Below are positions 6,778 to 15,070 of a DNA stretch of 64,000 nucleotides, in pieces. The DNA is from Parvularcula sp038749595 (lineage in GTDB: Bacteria; Pseudomonadota; Alphaproteobacteria; Caulobacterales; Parvularculaceae): assembly GCA_038749595.1 (NCBI GenBank), contig JBCDHW010000010.1, forward strand, positions 32,632 through 96,631, in the 5' to 3' direction. The notes under the pieces were generated by a model that saw only the letters and a program-made list of their open reading frames with translations, was not told where the DNA came from and searched no databases. The position numbers were made by a program, and so were the translations under genes. Position 1 is the first letter of the stretch. Every line of letters begins with the position of its first letter.

Positions 6778-9395
6778 AGCCGCGCTTTAAGATCTGCGAG
6801 CGCGTCGAGCGCTTGGCGAGGCGTGAGGTCGTCGATGTCCAAAGCCTCTAATGCTGCGCGAACATCGTCTCTAGGCTGATCTTCCTTCGCCGGCGCCGCC
6901 GCGAAGAGAGGCAGGTCGGCCACAAGACCACCGACCGGCGCTTGCGCTTCGAGGAGGGAAAGGAGCTGCTGCGCCCGCTCAACCACGGGGGCTGGAAGGC
7001 CCGCGAGACGCGCCACCGCCACCCCGTAACTCCGATCGGCAGCACCCGGAGCAACTTCGTGGAGGAAAACCACACGCCCGCGCCATTCCCGCACCCGCAT
7101 CGCCACGGATGAAAGCCGCGGCAGCTCTTCAGCAAGGCGCGTGAGCTCGTGATAGTGCGTCGCGAACAGACCTCGGCACTTACTGTCGGTATGCAGATGT
7201 TCAAGCGTCGCCCAAGCGATAGACAGCCCGTCATAGGTCGCTGTCCCCCGCCCCACCTCGTCGAGGATGACCAGGCTACGTTCCGTTGCCTGGTTGAGAA
7301 TCGCAGCGGTCTCCACCATCTCAACCATGAATGTCGAGCGTCCGCGCGCGAGGTCATCGGAGGCGCCGACGCGGCTGAACAAGCGGTCGACAACACCAAT
7401 TTCTGCTTCTTTTGCAGGGACATACGATCCGATCTGCGCAAGAACCGTGATCAGAGCATTCTGACGAAGGTAGGTCGATTTACCCGCCATGTTCGGGCCG
7501 GTGACCAACTGGATGATCGTGTCGCGATCATCTGATAGCTGACAATCGTTTGGCACAAACGGTTGGCCGTCCGACTTTAGCGCGGCTTCGACAACCGGGT
7601 GCCGCCCACCCTCAATGGCAAAAGCGCGGCTCTCGGTGACCACGGGGCGGACATAATCATCCGTGTCCGCAAGATCCGCGAAACCCGCGAGGACATCGCG
7701 CAGAGCGAGCGTATCGGCAATAGTGAGGAGCAAGTCGCGACGGTCCAAGACCTCCTTGTTCAGCTGACGGAAAATTTCGTTCTCGCGGGCCTCGGCGCGG
7801 TGCTCGGCCTCGAGCACTTCACGATTGAGGCTCTCAAGATCTTCTGTCACGAAACGGACCGCGTTCGTCAGAGAACGGCGCTGGATAAAACCAGGTTGCG
7901 CGGCCAAAGCATCAGCGTGGTTTTGGCCGATTTCGACGCAATAGCCGAGGGCCTTGTCGAGCTTGATCCGCAGTGTTTTGAGCCCCGTCTCTTCACGATA
8001 GCGGGCCTCGCGCGCGGCAATCTCTTGCTTCGCTCCCGAGCGTAACGTCCGTGCCCGGTCGAGTTCGGCGTCGTACCCTTCAGCAACGAAACCGCCCTCG
8101 CCCCGCCGCGATGGCAACTCAAGCACAAGCGCGCTGGACAGATTTTGCTGAAGTTTATCAATGCTTTGCTTGGTACCGTCTTCTAATTGAGACCGGAGGA
8201 TGTCAGGCAACGGGGCGGCTTTATCGAGCAACGCGTCCACCGCGCGCGCTGCTTGAAGCGATGTGCGTACCGCGCCAAGATCGGCCGGGGAGCCGCGATC
8301 GAGGGCAATCCGGCTGATCGCGCGAGCGAGATCGGGTGATGCCTTCAGTGCACGCCTTACATCGTCACGCAGCTGATGATCGGAGAGCAAGAATGCAGTC
8401 CCACTTTGCCGCGCACTGATGGCATCAACATCGCGCAGCGGCGCAGCGAGGAATTGGTGCAGCAAACGACCACCGCCCGCCGTTACGGTCCGGTCGATCG
8501 TCGCCAGGAGCGAGCCGCGCCGGCTGCCGCTTTGGGTTTCCGTCAATTCGAGGGAGCGGCGCGTCGCCTCATCGATTGCCATCTGCGCGCCAGCCGCTCC
8601 GGTGCGCGGCAAACGAAGTCCCGGGCGTCCCTCAATTTGCGTCAGCTCAAGATAAGCGAGCAAACCGCCGAGTGCCCGCACCGACAGGGGATCATTGAGG
8701 CCAAGGCCCTCCGGCTCTGATGTTCCGTAGGCCTCTTCGATCCTCTTCTGGGCAGCGGCGTGGTCGAAGCACCTTTTTTCCAGGTGCGTGGTGCTCACAT
8801 TGTCCGGAAACGGATAATCGAGATCCGTTGAAAGGACTTCTTTGATGGTCAGTGGACTGAGGAGCTCGCTAAGCTGGGTGCGGCTTCCTGTTTCGACCGA
8901 GACGTCGCCGGTGGAGAGATCCGTCGCGGCGACGGCCACACGCTCACCGTCTTGGGTGATGGCGGCGAGATGGTTCGGCGCGCCTGGCTCAAGCAGCGCC
9001 TCCTCAGTCAAGGTTCCGGGCGTGACGATGCGGACGATCGCCCGCGCGACCACAGCCTTGGAGCCGCGCTTTTTGGCCTCGGCCGGATCCTCCGTCTGCT
9101 CACAAAGCGCGACGGTGTAACCCGCGCGAACAAGCTTTGCGAGATACTGGTCACGGGCGTGGACGGGGACTCCGCACATCGGGATATCCTCGCCCCCCTG
9201 CTGACCGCGCCTCGTCAGCGCGATACCCAAGGCGGGCGCAGCTTTCTCGGCATCGGAAAAAAAGAGCTCGTAGAAATCGCCCATCCGGTAGAAAAGAAGA
9301 GCGTCGCCGGCGTCGGCTTTGATGCGCGTATATTGCGCCATCATCGGCGTCAATTTCGCTGCAATCTGAGGAGGATGCTGTGGCACCTGGTTCAT
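6774..9395 (-). CDS. mutS: DNA mismatch repair protein MutS
   Basis: 873 residues, recognises mismatches and small loops and recruits MutL. The N-terminal mismatch-binding signature GDFYELFF is near residue 40, with the Phe and Glu that contact the mismatch. The ATPase has Walker A GPNMAGKST, Walker B LVILDEVGRGT and the TFMVEM and ATHYHELT segments. The C-terminal dimerisation helices are present, so the length is normal. An upstream ATG at 9413 is rejected because its own first codons form the ribosome-binding site (GGAGAGGAG) of the ATG at 9395. The gene starts head-to-head with the YgjP-like peptidase, and the two coding sequences overlap. Confidence 0.97.
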   Translation of the reverse strand: MNQVPQHPPQIAAKLTPMMAQYTRIKADAGDALLFYRMGDFYELFFSDAEKAAPALGIALTRRGQQGGEDIPMCGVPVHARDQYLAKLVRAGYTVALCEQTEDPAEAKKRGSKAVVARAIVRIVTPGTLTEEALLEPGAPNHLAAITQDGERVAVAATDLSTGDVSVETGSRTQLSELLSPLTIKEVLSTDLDYPFPDNVSTTHLEKRCFDHAAAQKRIEEAYGTSEPEGLGLNDPLSVRALGGLLAYLELTQIEGRPGLRLPRTGAAGAQMAIDEATRRSLELTETQSGSRRGSLLATIDRTVTAGGGRLLHQFLAAPLRDVDAISARQSGTAFLLSDHQLRDDVRRALKASPDLARAISRIALDRGSPADLGAVRTSLQAARAVDALLDKAAPLPDILRSQLEDGTKQSIDKLQQNLSSALVLELPSRRGEGGFVAEGYDAELDRARTLRSGAKQEIAAREARYREETGLKTLRIKLDKALGYCVEIGQNHADALAAQPGFIQRRSLTNAVRFVTEDLESLNREVLEAEHRAEARENEIFRQLNKEVLDRRDLLLTIADTLALRDVLAGFADLADTDDYVRPVVTESRAFAIEGGRHPVVEAALKSDGQPFVPNDCQLSDDRDTIIQLVTGPNMAGKSTYLRQNALITVLAQIGSYVPAKEAEIGVVDRLFSRVGASDDLARGRSTFMVEMVETAAILNQATERSLVILDEVGRGTATYDGLSIAWATLEHLHTDSKCRGLFATHYHELTRLAEELPRLSSVAMRVREWRGRVVFLHEVAPGAADRSYGVAVARLAGLPAPVVERAQQLLSLLEAQAPVGGLVADLPLFAAAPAKEDQPRDDVRAALEALDIDDLTPRQALDALADLKARL

Positions 9396-10120
9396 CGCTG
9401 CGCTCCTCTCCAAAGCTCTCCGCCACGCGGGGTGTGCCCACCTCGTTGGTGCTGCCCAGCGGCCGCGACGTGCCGCTGCGTGTGCGCCGCCATGCCCGCG
9501 CCCGGCGCTTTGTCCTACGAGTCTCCGGCGGGGTCATCCAGCTCACGATTCCCACACGCGGATCGGCAAAAGCGGCGGCAGCGTGGGCGGCGGATCAAGC
9601 TGTGTTCATTGAAGAGCAGTTGCGGGCGGAGCCGGTGCGGGTTCCCTTTGTGATGGGCGCGGTGCTGCCGATCCTTGGGCAGTCGGTTGAGATCGTGCCG
9701 GGATTGTTGCGTTCAGGGGCGCTTTGCGAGGGCCGGTTGGAGATCACCCCCGCGGCTCCGGCGCGTCTGGCGCAAGCCGTTGAGGCCTGTCTGCGCCGGG
9801 TCGCGCTCGACACCGCGACCGCGGATCTTCGCACCTATTGGGACCGGTTGGACGTGCCCCATGCCGCCGTGACCGTCAGGAGCTACCAGCGGCGTTGGGG
9901 GGCGTGCGCGGCGCGTGGAGAAACGGCGATCAATTGGCGGCTGGTCTTCGCGCCTCGGGAGGTCTTTCGCTATGTCTGCGCGCACGAGGCGGCCCACCGG
10001 ATCGAGATGAACCATAGCGCTGCGTTCTGGGCGGTCGTTCGGCAGCTTGATCCGACCTTCGAAGCGCAATCCGCCTGGTTGACGGCAAACGGCGGTACAC
10101 TTTCCGCTTACGGATCATAG
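9380..10120 (+). CDS. YgjP-like (M48/SprT-like) zinc metallopeptidase
   Basis: 246 residues, YgjP/DUF45 family of gluzincin-type peptidases. The zinc site is HEAAH (H202, E203, H206) followed by MNHSAAFW with H212. The conserved RRWGACAARG segment is at about 171-180. A role in proteolysis is implied but substrates of the family are poorly known. The GTG start at 9380 has GAGGAGG immediately upstream, inside the mutS coding sequence; a later GTG near 9431 is possible but has no good ribosome-binding site. With the start at 9380 the gene overlaps mutS by 16 bases in divergent orientation. A bidirectional terminator follows. Confidence 0.85.
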   Translation: MAPGSSLRSSPKLSATRGVPTSLVLPSGRDVPLRVRRHARARRFVLRVSGGVIQLTIPTRGSAKAAAAWAADQAVFIEEQLRAEPVRVPFVMGAVLPILGQSVEIVPGLLRSGALCEGRLEITPAAPARLAQAVEACLRRVALDTATADLRTYWDRLDVPHAAVTVRSYQRRWGACAARGETAINWRLVFAPREVFRYVCAHEAAHRIEMNHSAAFWAVVRQLDPTFEAQSAWLTANGGTLSAYGS

Positions 10121-10160
10121 AGGCGGCCCAAGCCACCACCTTTTCAGCTTGGAACGGCAC

Positions 10161-10188
10161 AAAAAACGCCGGCCCAGTGAGGCCGGCG
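10161..10188. terminator. bidirectional intrinsic terminator between peptidase gene and ompA
   Basis: A perfect 8-bp stem CGCCGGCC (10167-10174) / GGCCGGCG (10181-10188) with a 6-base loop. Read on the minus strand it is followed by six U residues, so it should end the OmpA transcript. On the plus strand it is followed by a T-rich TCTTCTTTT and may also end the peptidase transcript. Confidence 0.8.
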
Positions 10189-10213
10189 TCTTCTTTTCGG
10201 GTGAACCTGGTGC

Positions 10214-11464
10214 TTAGAAGCGGAATTCGACTTCCGAGCGACGGTTCAGAGGCTCTTTCACACCGTCCGGTGTCTGGCGTGCAAGGTTCGTTTCACCCAG
10301 GGCACGGACCCGGATCTTGGACTGGTCGACACCGAAGCCAACGAGGGCTTGGCGCACAACTTCTGCACGGCGTGCCGAGAGACGACGGTTGTAGTCTGCC
10401 GAACCGGTCGTGTCGGTGTTACCCGAGACGATCACTTCGATGAGATCCACTTCCGCTGCCTGCGCAGCGCGGTTCTGCAGGAGCGTCCGAGCTGCTGGCG
10501 TCAGAACGGCGCTGTCGAGGTCGAAGTAGACCACGGTGCGGAGTTCTTCAGGCGTCAGAGCATCTTCGTCCACCGTTGGGCAGTCTTGGCCCATCGGAAC
10601 CACGGTGCCGTCGAAGCAAGTCTTGGTCTGGACTTCCGGAGCTGCGTTAGTTGCAGCCGGACGCGGCAGATAAGCACCGCCTTTTGCACCGAACGCGTAA
10701 CGCAGGCCGAAGGTCGTTTCGTGCACGCGGTAGTCACCGGTGACGTCGGTCACTTCGTTGTTGATGAACGCCTCGGTGTCGTAACGACCGGTCTGCAAGT
10801 AGCGGTAGCCGATGTCGAACGACAGATCGTCGGTGATGGCGTAGCTCGCACCGCCGCGGATTTGGAACGCAGGAACGTAGTCGGCGTTCTTCATGAAGAC
10901 GCGGTAGCCGGTCGTGCCCGCTTGCGCGGTGTTCGTGGCCGCAGGGACGTCGTCAACGTTGTCGAAGTCGAAGCGCAGCTGGGTCACACCGACACCGAAG
11001 CCCGCATAAGGCGTCAGTTTCTCAGTGATTTCAAAGTCGCGATAGACGTTCACCATCGTTGAGATGGCGCTCATGTTGCCGATGTCGCCGTTGCTAAGGA
11101 AACCGACGAAGAACTCGCCGTCGCCTTGAACGTCTGCGTCAGCAGCGCGGCGTTCGCCAGGAAGCGTCTCGATATCGGTGAGGCGGTAGCTCAGCTCGAC
11201 TTCACCGCGGAGGTTCCAGTCGAAGTATTTACCGATTGCACCATAGGTTGCGAGACCGCCGTTGGTGTCGAGCGCACTATCGAACGAACGGATATTGGTG
11301 AACGCGGTGGTGTCCGCCTCGTCACTTTGGAAATCGTTGTTTCCGATTCCGTAAGCGTAGCCGAGGCCAGCGGCGCCGTAGTAGCCTTTTTCATCGTCCT
11401 GAGCGGAGGCAGCGCTCAAAGCGAGGGTGCCGGCCGCAGCCAGCAATGCAATGCGATAACTCAT
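10214..11464 (-). CDS. OmpA-family outer membrane protein
   Basis: 416 residues. A signal peptide (MSYRIALLAAAGTLALSAASAQ) is followed by an eight-stranded-barrel-like domain rich in aromatic and glycine alternation (about 25-270). A short linker has a cysteine pair around CFDGTVVPMGQDCP. The C-terminal OmpA/MotB domain has YFDLDSAVLT, SGNTDTTGSADYN and LSARRAEVVRQAL, with the residues that hold peptidoglycan. It ends in Phe, as outer membrane barrels often do, although here the terminus belongs to the periplasmic domain. It should anchor the outer membrane to the cell wall. The ribosome-binding site AGGAGGGG is very strong and the leader carries an inverted repeat, consistent with an abundant, regulated porin-like protein. 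Confidence 0.92.
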   Translation of the reverse strand: MSYRIALLAAAGTLALSAASAQDDEKGYYGAAGLGYAYGIGNNDFQSDEADTTAFTNIRSFDSALDTNGGLATYGAIGKYFDWNLRGEVELSYRLTDIETLPGERRAADADVQGDGEFFVGFLSNGDIGNMSAISTMVNVYRDFEITEKLTPYAGFGVGVTQLRFDFDNVDDVPAATNTAQAGTTGYRVFMKNADYVPAFQIRGGASYAITDDLSFDIGYRYLQTGRYDTEAFINNEVTDVTGDYRVHETTFGLRYAFGAKGGAYLPRPAATNAAPEVQTKTCFDGTVVPMGQDCPTVDEDALTPEELRTVVYFDLDSAVLTPAARTLLQNRAAQAAEVDLIEVIVSGNTDTTGSADYNRRLSARRAEVVRQALVGFGVDQSKIRVRALGETNLARQTPDGVKEPLNRRSEVEFRF

Positions 11465-11542
11465 CTCTCATCCCCTCCTAGTTCCGGTCGCTGCATGCGC
11501 CGGCGGGTCTAAAGTTCACGTCACGTCTGGTGGGCGTTTGGA

Positions 11543-11560
11543 AAGGGTTAGCCAACCCTT
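11543..11560 (-). promoter_or_regulatory. inverted repeat in the ompA upstream region
   Basis: AAGGGTT (11543-11549) and AACCCTT (11554-11560) form a perfect 7-bp repeat separated by four bases, about 80 bases upstream of the ompA start. It may be an operator or a leader hairpin. A second dyad (TGTGGT / ACCACA) lies further upstream near 11595-11615. Confidence 0.35.
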
Positions 11561-11648
11561 AACGACAGCAACGTTGTTTCGTTTCGATTCCCTGTGGTTT
11601 TTGTGCACCACAGCATAACCCAAACGCGCAACGCGGCGCTGTCTCCGT

Positions 11649-12551
11649 TTACCCAATCGCTTCCATGGCTGGGAGCGACGAACCAAGCGATGCACGAAGC
11701 TTGCCAATGGCCTGCTTCTCGATTTGGCGCACTCGCTCTTTCGACAGGCCTAAGTCAACCCCTAGTTGGGAGAGGGTCACGCGTTCATCCCCGAAAAACC
11801 GCTGATCTATGATCCTTCGCTCGCGATCTGTCAGAGATTTCATGGCTTCGCCGAGCCATGAGCGTCGTTTTTCCAGGTCGATCTCCTCGGCAACGGCCTG
11901 GTCAGGCAGCGTTCGATCGTCGGGAATCATCTCCTGACGCTCGGTGTCACCGTCCTCGTTCAGTGTTGCATTGAGGGACATATCGCGGCGGCCTAAACGA
12001 GCCGTCATGAACTCAATGTCATCCCCGGAAACGTTAAATTTTTTGGCGACTTTTTCACGAGCGATGGGCCCGGAGCTATCGACCTCCTCGATCATCGCGC
12101 GGATCCGCGAAAGGTTAAAGAAGATCGTCTTATGCGCCGACTTCGATCCAATCCGGACGATCGACCAGTTCCTCAGCACATAGTCCTGCATGGACGCGCG
12201 GATCCACCAACCCGCATAGGTGCAAAACCGGACCTCGCGCTCGCAGTCGAACCGCCGCGCTGCCTCAAGCAGCCCAATCGCCCCCTCCTGGATCAAATCG
12301 GCCAGCGGCAAGCCATAACCGCGGAATTTGATCGCGGTGGAGACCGCCATACGCATGTGCGCCTCAGTCAGCTCCGCTAGCGCTTTCTCGCAACCCTCGT
12401 TGCACCAGGCGCGGGTCAGAACGCGCTCCCGCTCGACCGTGAGAATTGGCGCCGACATTGCCCGGCGGATGGTATCCCGGACAAAGTCCCGGCTCTTCTC
12501 GTCACTCAGCACGGTGGCGCTCTCCTCTAGGCACCAAGCCTCGGGTGCCAT
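11649..12551 (-). CDS. rpoH: RpoH-family RNA polymerase sigma factor
   Basis: Alternative sigma-70 family factor, 300 residues. Region 2 reads GYGLPLADLIQEGAIGLLEAARRFD and RFCTYAGWWIRASMQDYVLRNW. The RpoH box is present as KTIFFNLSRIR. Region 4 has LTDRERRIIDQRFF and LGLSKERVRQIEKQAIGKLR. These make it a heat-shock type sigma factor. The sequence departs from the canonical RpoH in many places, so it may be a second copy such as RpoH2 rather than the main heat-shock factor. The frame is open to 12785, but that would overlap the divergent ald gene; the Met at 12551 gives the usual family length. No strong ribosome-binding site is seen there, so the start is uncertain. Confidence 0.85.
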   Translation of the reverse strand: MAPEAWCLEESATVLSDEKSRDFVRDTIRRAMSAPILTVERERVLTRAWCNEGCEKALAELTEAHMRMAVSTAIKFRGYGLPLADLIQEGAIGLLEAARRFDCEREVRFCTYAGWWIRASMQDYVLRNWSIVRIGSKSAHKTIFFNLSRIRAMIEEVDSSGPIAREKVAKKFNVSGDDIEFMTARLGRRDMSLNATLNEDGDTERQEMIPDDRTLPDQAVAEEIDLEKRRSWLGEAMKSLTDRERRIIDQRFFGDERVTLSQLGVDLGLSKERVRQIEKQAIGKLRASLGSSLPAMEAIG

Positions 12552-12692
12552 GCGTGAGACGAACGGCCCGGCAACGGCGATGGTTCCACCGCTAGCGAAC
12601 TTTTTTCGGACGAACTGACGCGAAACAGATGACGCGGCGAGAAAAGGGACTATGGAGGCGCCACTTTCGTGCGTGAATAGGGAGACGCGCCC

Positions 12693-13802
12693 ATGAAGAT
12701 CGGCGTTCCGAAGGAGATCAAAAAGCGCGAGTACCGGGTGGGTATGACCCCGGCGAGCGTCCGCGAAGCTGTGCGGCTCGGGCATGAGGTGGTGGTCGAG
12801 AGTGATGCTGGGGTTGGGATCGATCTTCTCAACGAGGACTACGCGGCTGCAGGCGCGACGATTGTCGAGACAGCGGCAGAGGCTTTCGATGCCGACCTCG
12901 TCGTGAAAGTGAAAGAACCGCAGCTGCCCGAATGCGCGATGCTGTCAAAGGGCCAGACGCTTTTCACCTATCTCCACCTCGCCGCTGATAAGCCCCAGGC
13001 CGAAGCGCTAATGGCTTCGGGCTGCGCTGCTGTTGCTTACGAGACTGTGACCGGGCCCCAGGGCGGTCTTCCCCTCCTCCGGCCTATGTCTGAGGTGGCG
13101 GGCCGGATGTCGGTCCAGGTGGGCGCCTGGGCGCTCGAGAAGAGCCAGGGTGGCCGCGGGGTTCTCCTTGGCGGTGTCCCCGGTGTGTCTGCGGCGAACG
13201 TGGTGATCTTGGGTGGCGGCGTTTCCGGCTTTAATGCCGCGCAGATGGCCGTTGGTCTCCACGCTGATGTGGAGCTCTTCGACCTGTCGCTCAAACGCCT
13301 CGAAGAACTCGACGCGCTGTTCAAGAACTCCGTCCAAACCGTCTTCTCCAACCCGACGGCGGTTTATGAAGCGGTTTGCAGGGCTGACCTTGTTATCGGC
13401 GCTGTGTTGGTGCCTGGCGCCGCAGCGCCCAAGCTCGTCACGCGGGACATGCTGAAGGACATGAAGACCGGCGCGGTGCTCGTCGATATCGCCATCGACC
13501 AAGGCGGTTGCTTTGAAACCTCCAAGCCGACGACCCACGACGATCCGATCTACGAAGTCGACGGGATCGTGCACTATTGCGTCGCCAATATGCCTGGCGC
13601 CGTGGCGCGGACATCGACCTTTGCGCTCAACAACGTCACCCTGCCCCACACGCTGAACCTGGCGAACAACGGCACTGCCGAAGCCCTCAGGCGTGATCCC
13701 CACCTCCTTCAGGGGCTCAACGTCATGGACGGCAAGATCACCTATAAAGCCGTCGCGGAGGACCTGGGCCTCGATTACGCCCCGGCCGAGAGCTTCATTT
13801 AG
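12693..13802 (+). CDS. ald: alanine dehydrogenase
   Basis: 369 residues, NAD-dependent L-alanine dehydrogenase (alanine + NAD to pyruvate + ammonium). The start MKIGVPKEIKKREYRVGMTP is the family signature. LFTYLHLAADK, then the Rossmann loop VVILGGGVSGFNAAQMAVG, and later the NMPGAVARTSTFALNN stretch complete the picture. Length is normal. It is divergent from the sigma factor gene, with about 140 bases for both promoters. The AST arginine operon that follows on the same strand begins about 240 bases later. Alanine and arginine use as nitrogen or carbon sources is a plausible shared theme, but this is inferred only from adjacency. Confidence 0.96.
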   Translation: MKIGVPKEIKKREYRVGMTPASVREAVRLGHEVVVESDAGVGIDLLNEDYAAAGATIVETAAEAFDADLVVKVKEPQLPECAMLSKGQTLFTYLHLAADKPQAEALMASGCAAVAYETVTGPQGGLPLLRPMSEVAGRMSVQVGAWALEKSQGGRGVLLGGVPGVSAANVVILGGGVSGFNAAQMAVGLHADVELFDLSLKRLEELDALFKNSVQTVFSNPTAVYEAVCRADLVIGAVLVPGAAAPKLVTRDMLKDMKTGAVLVDIAIDQGGCFETSKPTTHDDPIYEVDGIVHYCVANMPGAVARTSTFALNNVTLPHTLNLANNGTAEALRRDPHLLQGLNVMDGKITYKAVAEDLGLDYAPAESFI

Positions 13803-13853
13803 GACGCTGGCCGCACCCTTTGACGCACCCTGCGGGCGGCGTTAGAGGGAGGT

Positions 13854-14036
13854 ATGCTGACAACCGAGTTTGACGCTGTCCTCGGTGCCCTTGATGGGCG
13901 CACCGAGGAAACGACCTTACCGGCCGCAAGCACGGCAGCCGGTGGCCTTACTCCCCTGCGCAGCCCGAGCGTGGTCGGCACCGCATCCCTCTTGGTCGCG
14001 GGCCCTGCCCCGTGGCCCAAACGGTTGGACTACTGA
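13854..14036 (+). CDS. possible small leader protein upstream of astA
   Basis: An open frame of 60 codons whose stop ends three bases before the astA start. GAGGGAGG lies directly before its ATG, closer than ideal. The product (start MLTTEFDAVLGALDGRTEET) has no family resemblance and is rich in Ala, Pro, Thr and Gly, as random GC-rich frames are. It could be a coupled leader for the ast operon or just non-coding sequence. Confidence 0.25.
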   Translation: MLTTEFDAVLGALDGRTEETTLPAASTAAGGLTPLRSPSVVGTASLLVAGPAPWPKRLDY

Positions 14037-14038
14037 AT

Positions 14039-15070
14039 ATGACTATGATCGTCAGGCCCGCAGAAGAACGGGATATCGACGGCCTTTATAATTTGGCGGA
14101 AACGGCAGGAACGGGGATGACGACTGTCCCCAACACGCGGGACGCGATCGCTGAGCGGGTGGCGCAATCAATCAACGCGATCAAAGGCGAAGGCCGCGCG
14201 GGGCCGAAAGATACGTTCTTCTTCGTTCTCGACCACGACGGCGCGATCCACGGCATGGCTTCGATCTTTCCGGCGTTAGGCGAGGATCGGCCGTTCTACA
14301 GCTACCGCATCAGCAAGGTCGCAGCCGCAGCCCCTGAGCTGGGGCTTCAAGCGTCATCGGATCTTCTTTATCTGTGTAATGATTTTCACGGATATACTGA
14401 AATCGGGACCCTGCTGATTGCCAAAGAAGCCCGCGGGACGGCGGCGGGCCGGCTCACATCCCTCAGCCGTTTCCTCTTTATGCAAACGATCAAAGAGCGT
14501 CTCGGTGAGAAGATCATGGCCGAGATCCGCGGTGTCTTCCGTGAGGACGGAACCAACGCTTTTTGGGACGGGATCGCCTCGCGTTTTTTTGCGATGTCGT
14601 TCGAAGAAGCGGATAAACGATCAGCCCACGACTTTCGCTTCATCGCTGATTTGATGCCGAAATTCCCGATTTATACCGCGCTTCTGCCTGACGAGTGCCG
14701 CGATGCGATCGGCCAGGCGCATCCCACCTCCGCCCGCGCGATGAACATGCTAATGAGCGAAGGTATGCGGTACACGAATTGTATCGATATCTTTGATGGT
14801 GGCCCCAGCCTTGAGGCGCCGCTGTCGTCCATCCGGACGGTCAGGGAGTCTGCGCAATCGGTGGTGCGGATCCAGGACTCGATCCCGACCGAGGACGAGC
14901 ACGAAACAATCGTAGCAGTACCGAACCCGAAGGCCTTTCGCGCGACAGTGCTGCCCCGCGGTCACCAGGCCGGAAGCCTGTTCCTCACCGCGAAAGAAGC
15001 GGATCTGCTTGGCGTCAAATCAGGCGATGCGATCATCACTTCACCCTTCAAAGCGCGGAGACGCGGATGA
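14039..15070 (+). CDS. astA: arginine N-succinyltransferase
   Basis: About 343 residues, transfers succinyl from succinyl-CoA to the alpha-amino group of L-arginine, the first step of the AST catabolic pathway. The opening MIVRPAEERDIDGLYNLA, the internal SASD-like region LLYLCNDFHGYTEIGTLLI and MAEIRGVFREDGTNAFWDGI are characteristic of AstA. The frame is open to a GTG at 14012, but homologues begin right at the IVRP segment, so the ATG at 14039 (or 14045) is preferred. The stop overlaps the astD start by four bases (ATGA), so astA-astD-astB is one translationally coupled operon. Confidence 0.93.
   Translation: MTMIVRPAEERDIDGLYNLAETAGTGMTTVPNTRDAIAERVAQSINAIKGEGRAGPKDTFFFVLDHDGAIHGMASIFPALGEDRPFYSYRISKVAAAAPELGLQASSDLLYLCNDFHGYTEIGTLLIAKEARGTAAGRLTSLSRFLFMQTIKERLGEKIMAEIRGVFREDGTNAFWDGIASRFFAMSFEEADKRSAHDFRFIADLMPKFPIYTALLPDECRDAIGQAHPTSARAMNMLMSEGMRYTNCIDIFDGGPSLEAPLSSIRTVRESAQSVVRIQDSIPTEDEHETIVAVPNPKAFRATVLPRGHQAGSLFLTAKEADLLGVKSGDAIITSPFKARRRG

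Noticed and set aside
10349..11062. 237-codon open frame antisense to ompA
   Set aside because: The OmpA domain on the minus strand accounts for the region; the antisense product is low in family-like features.
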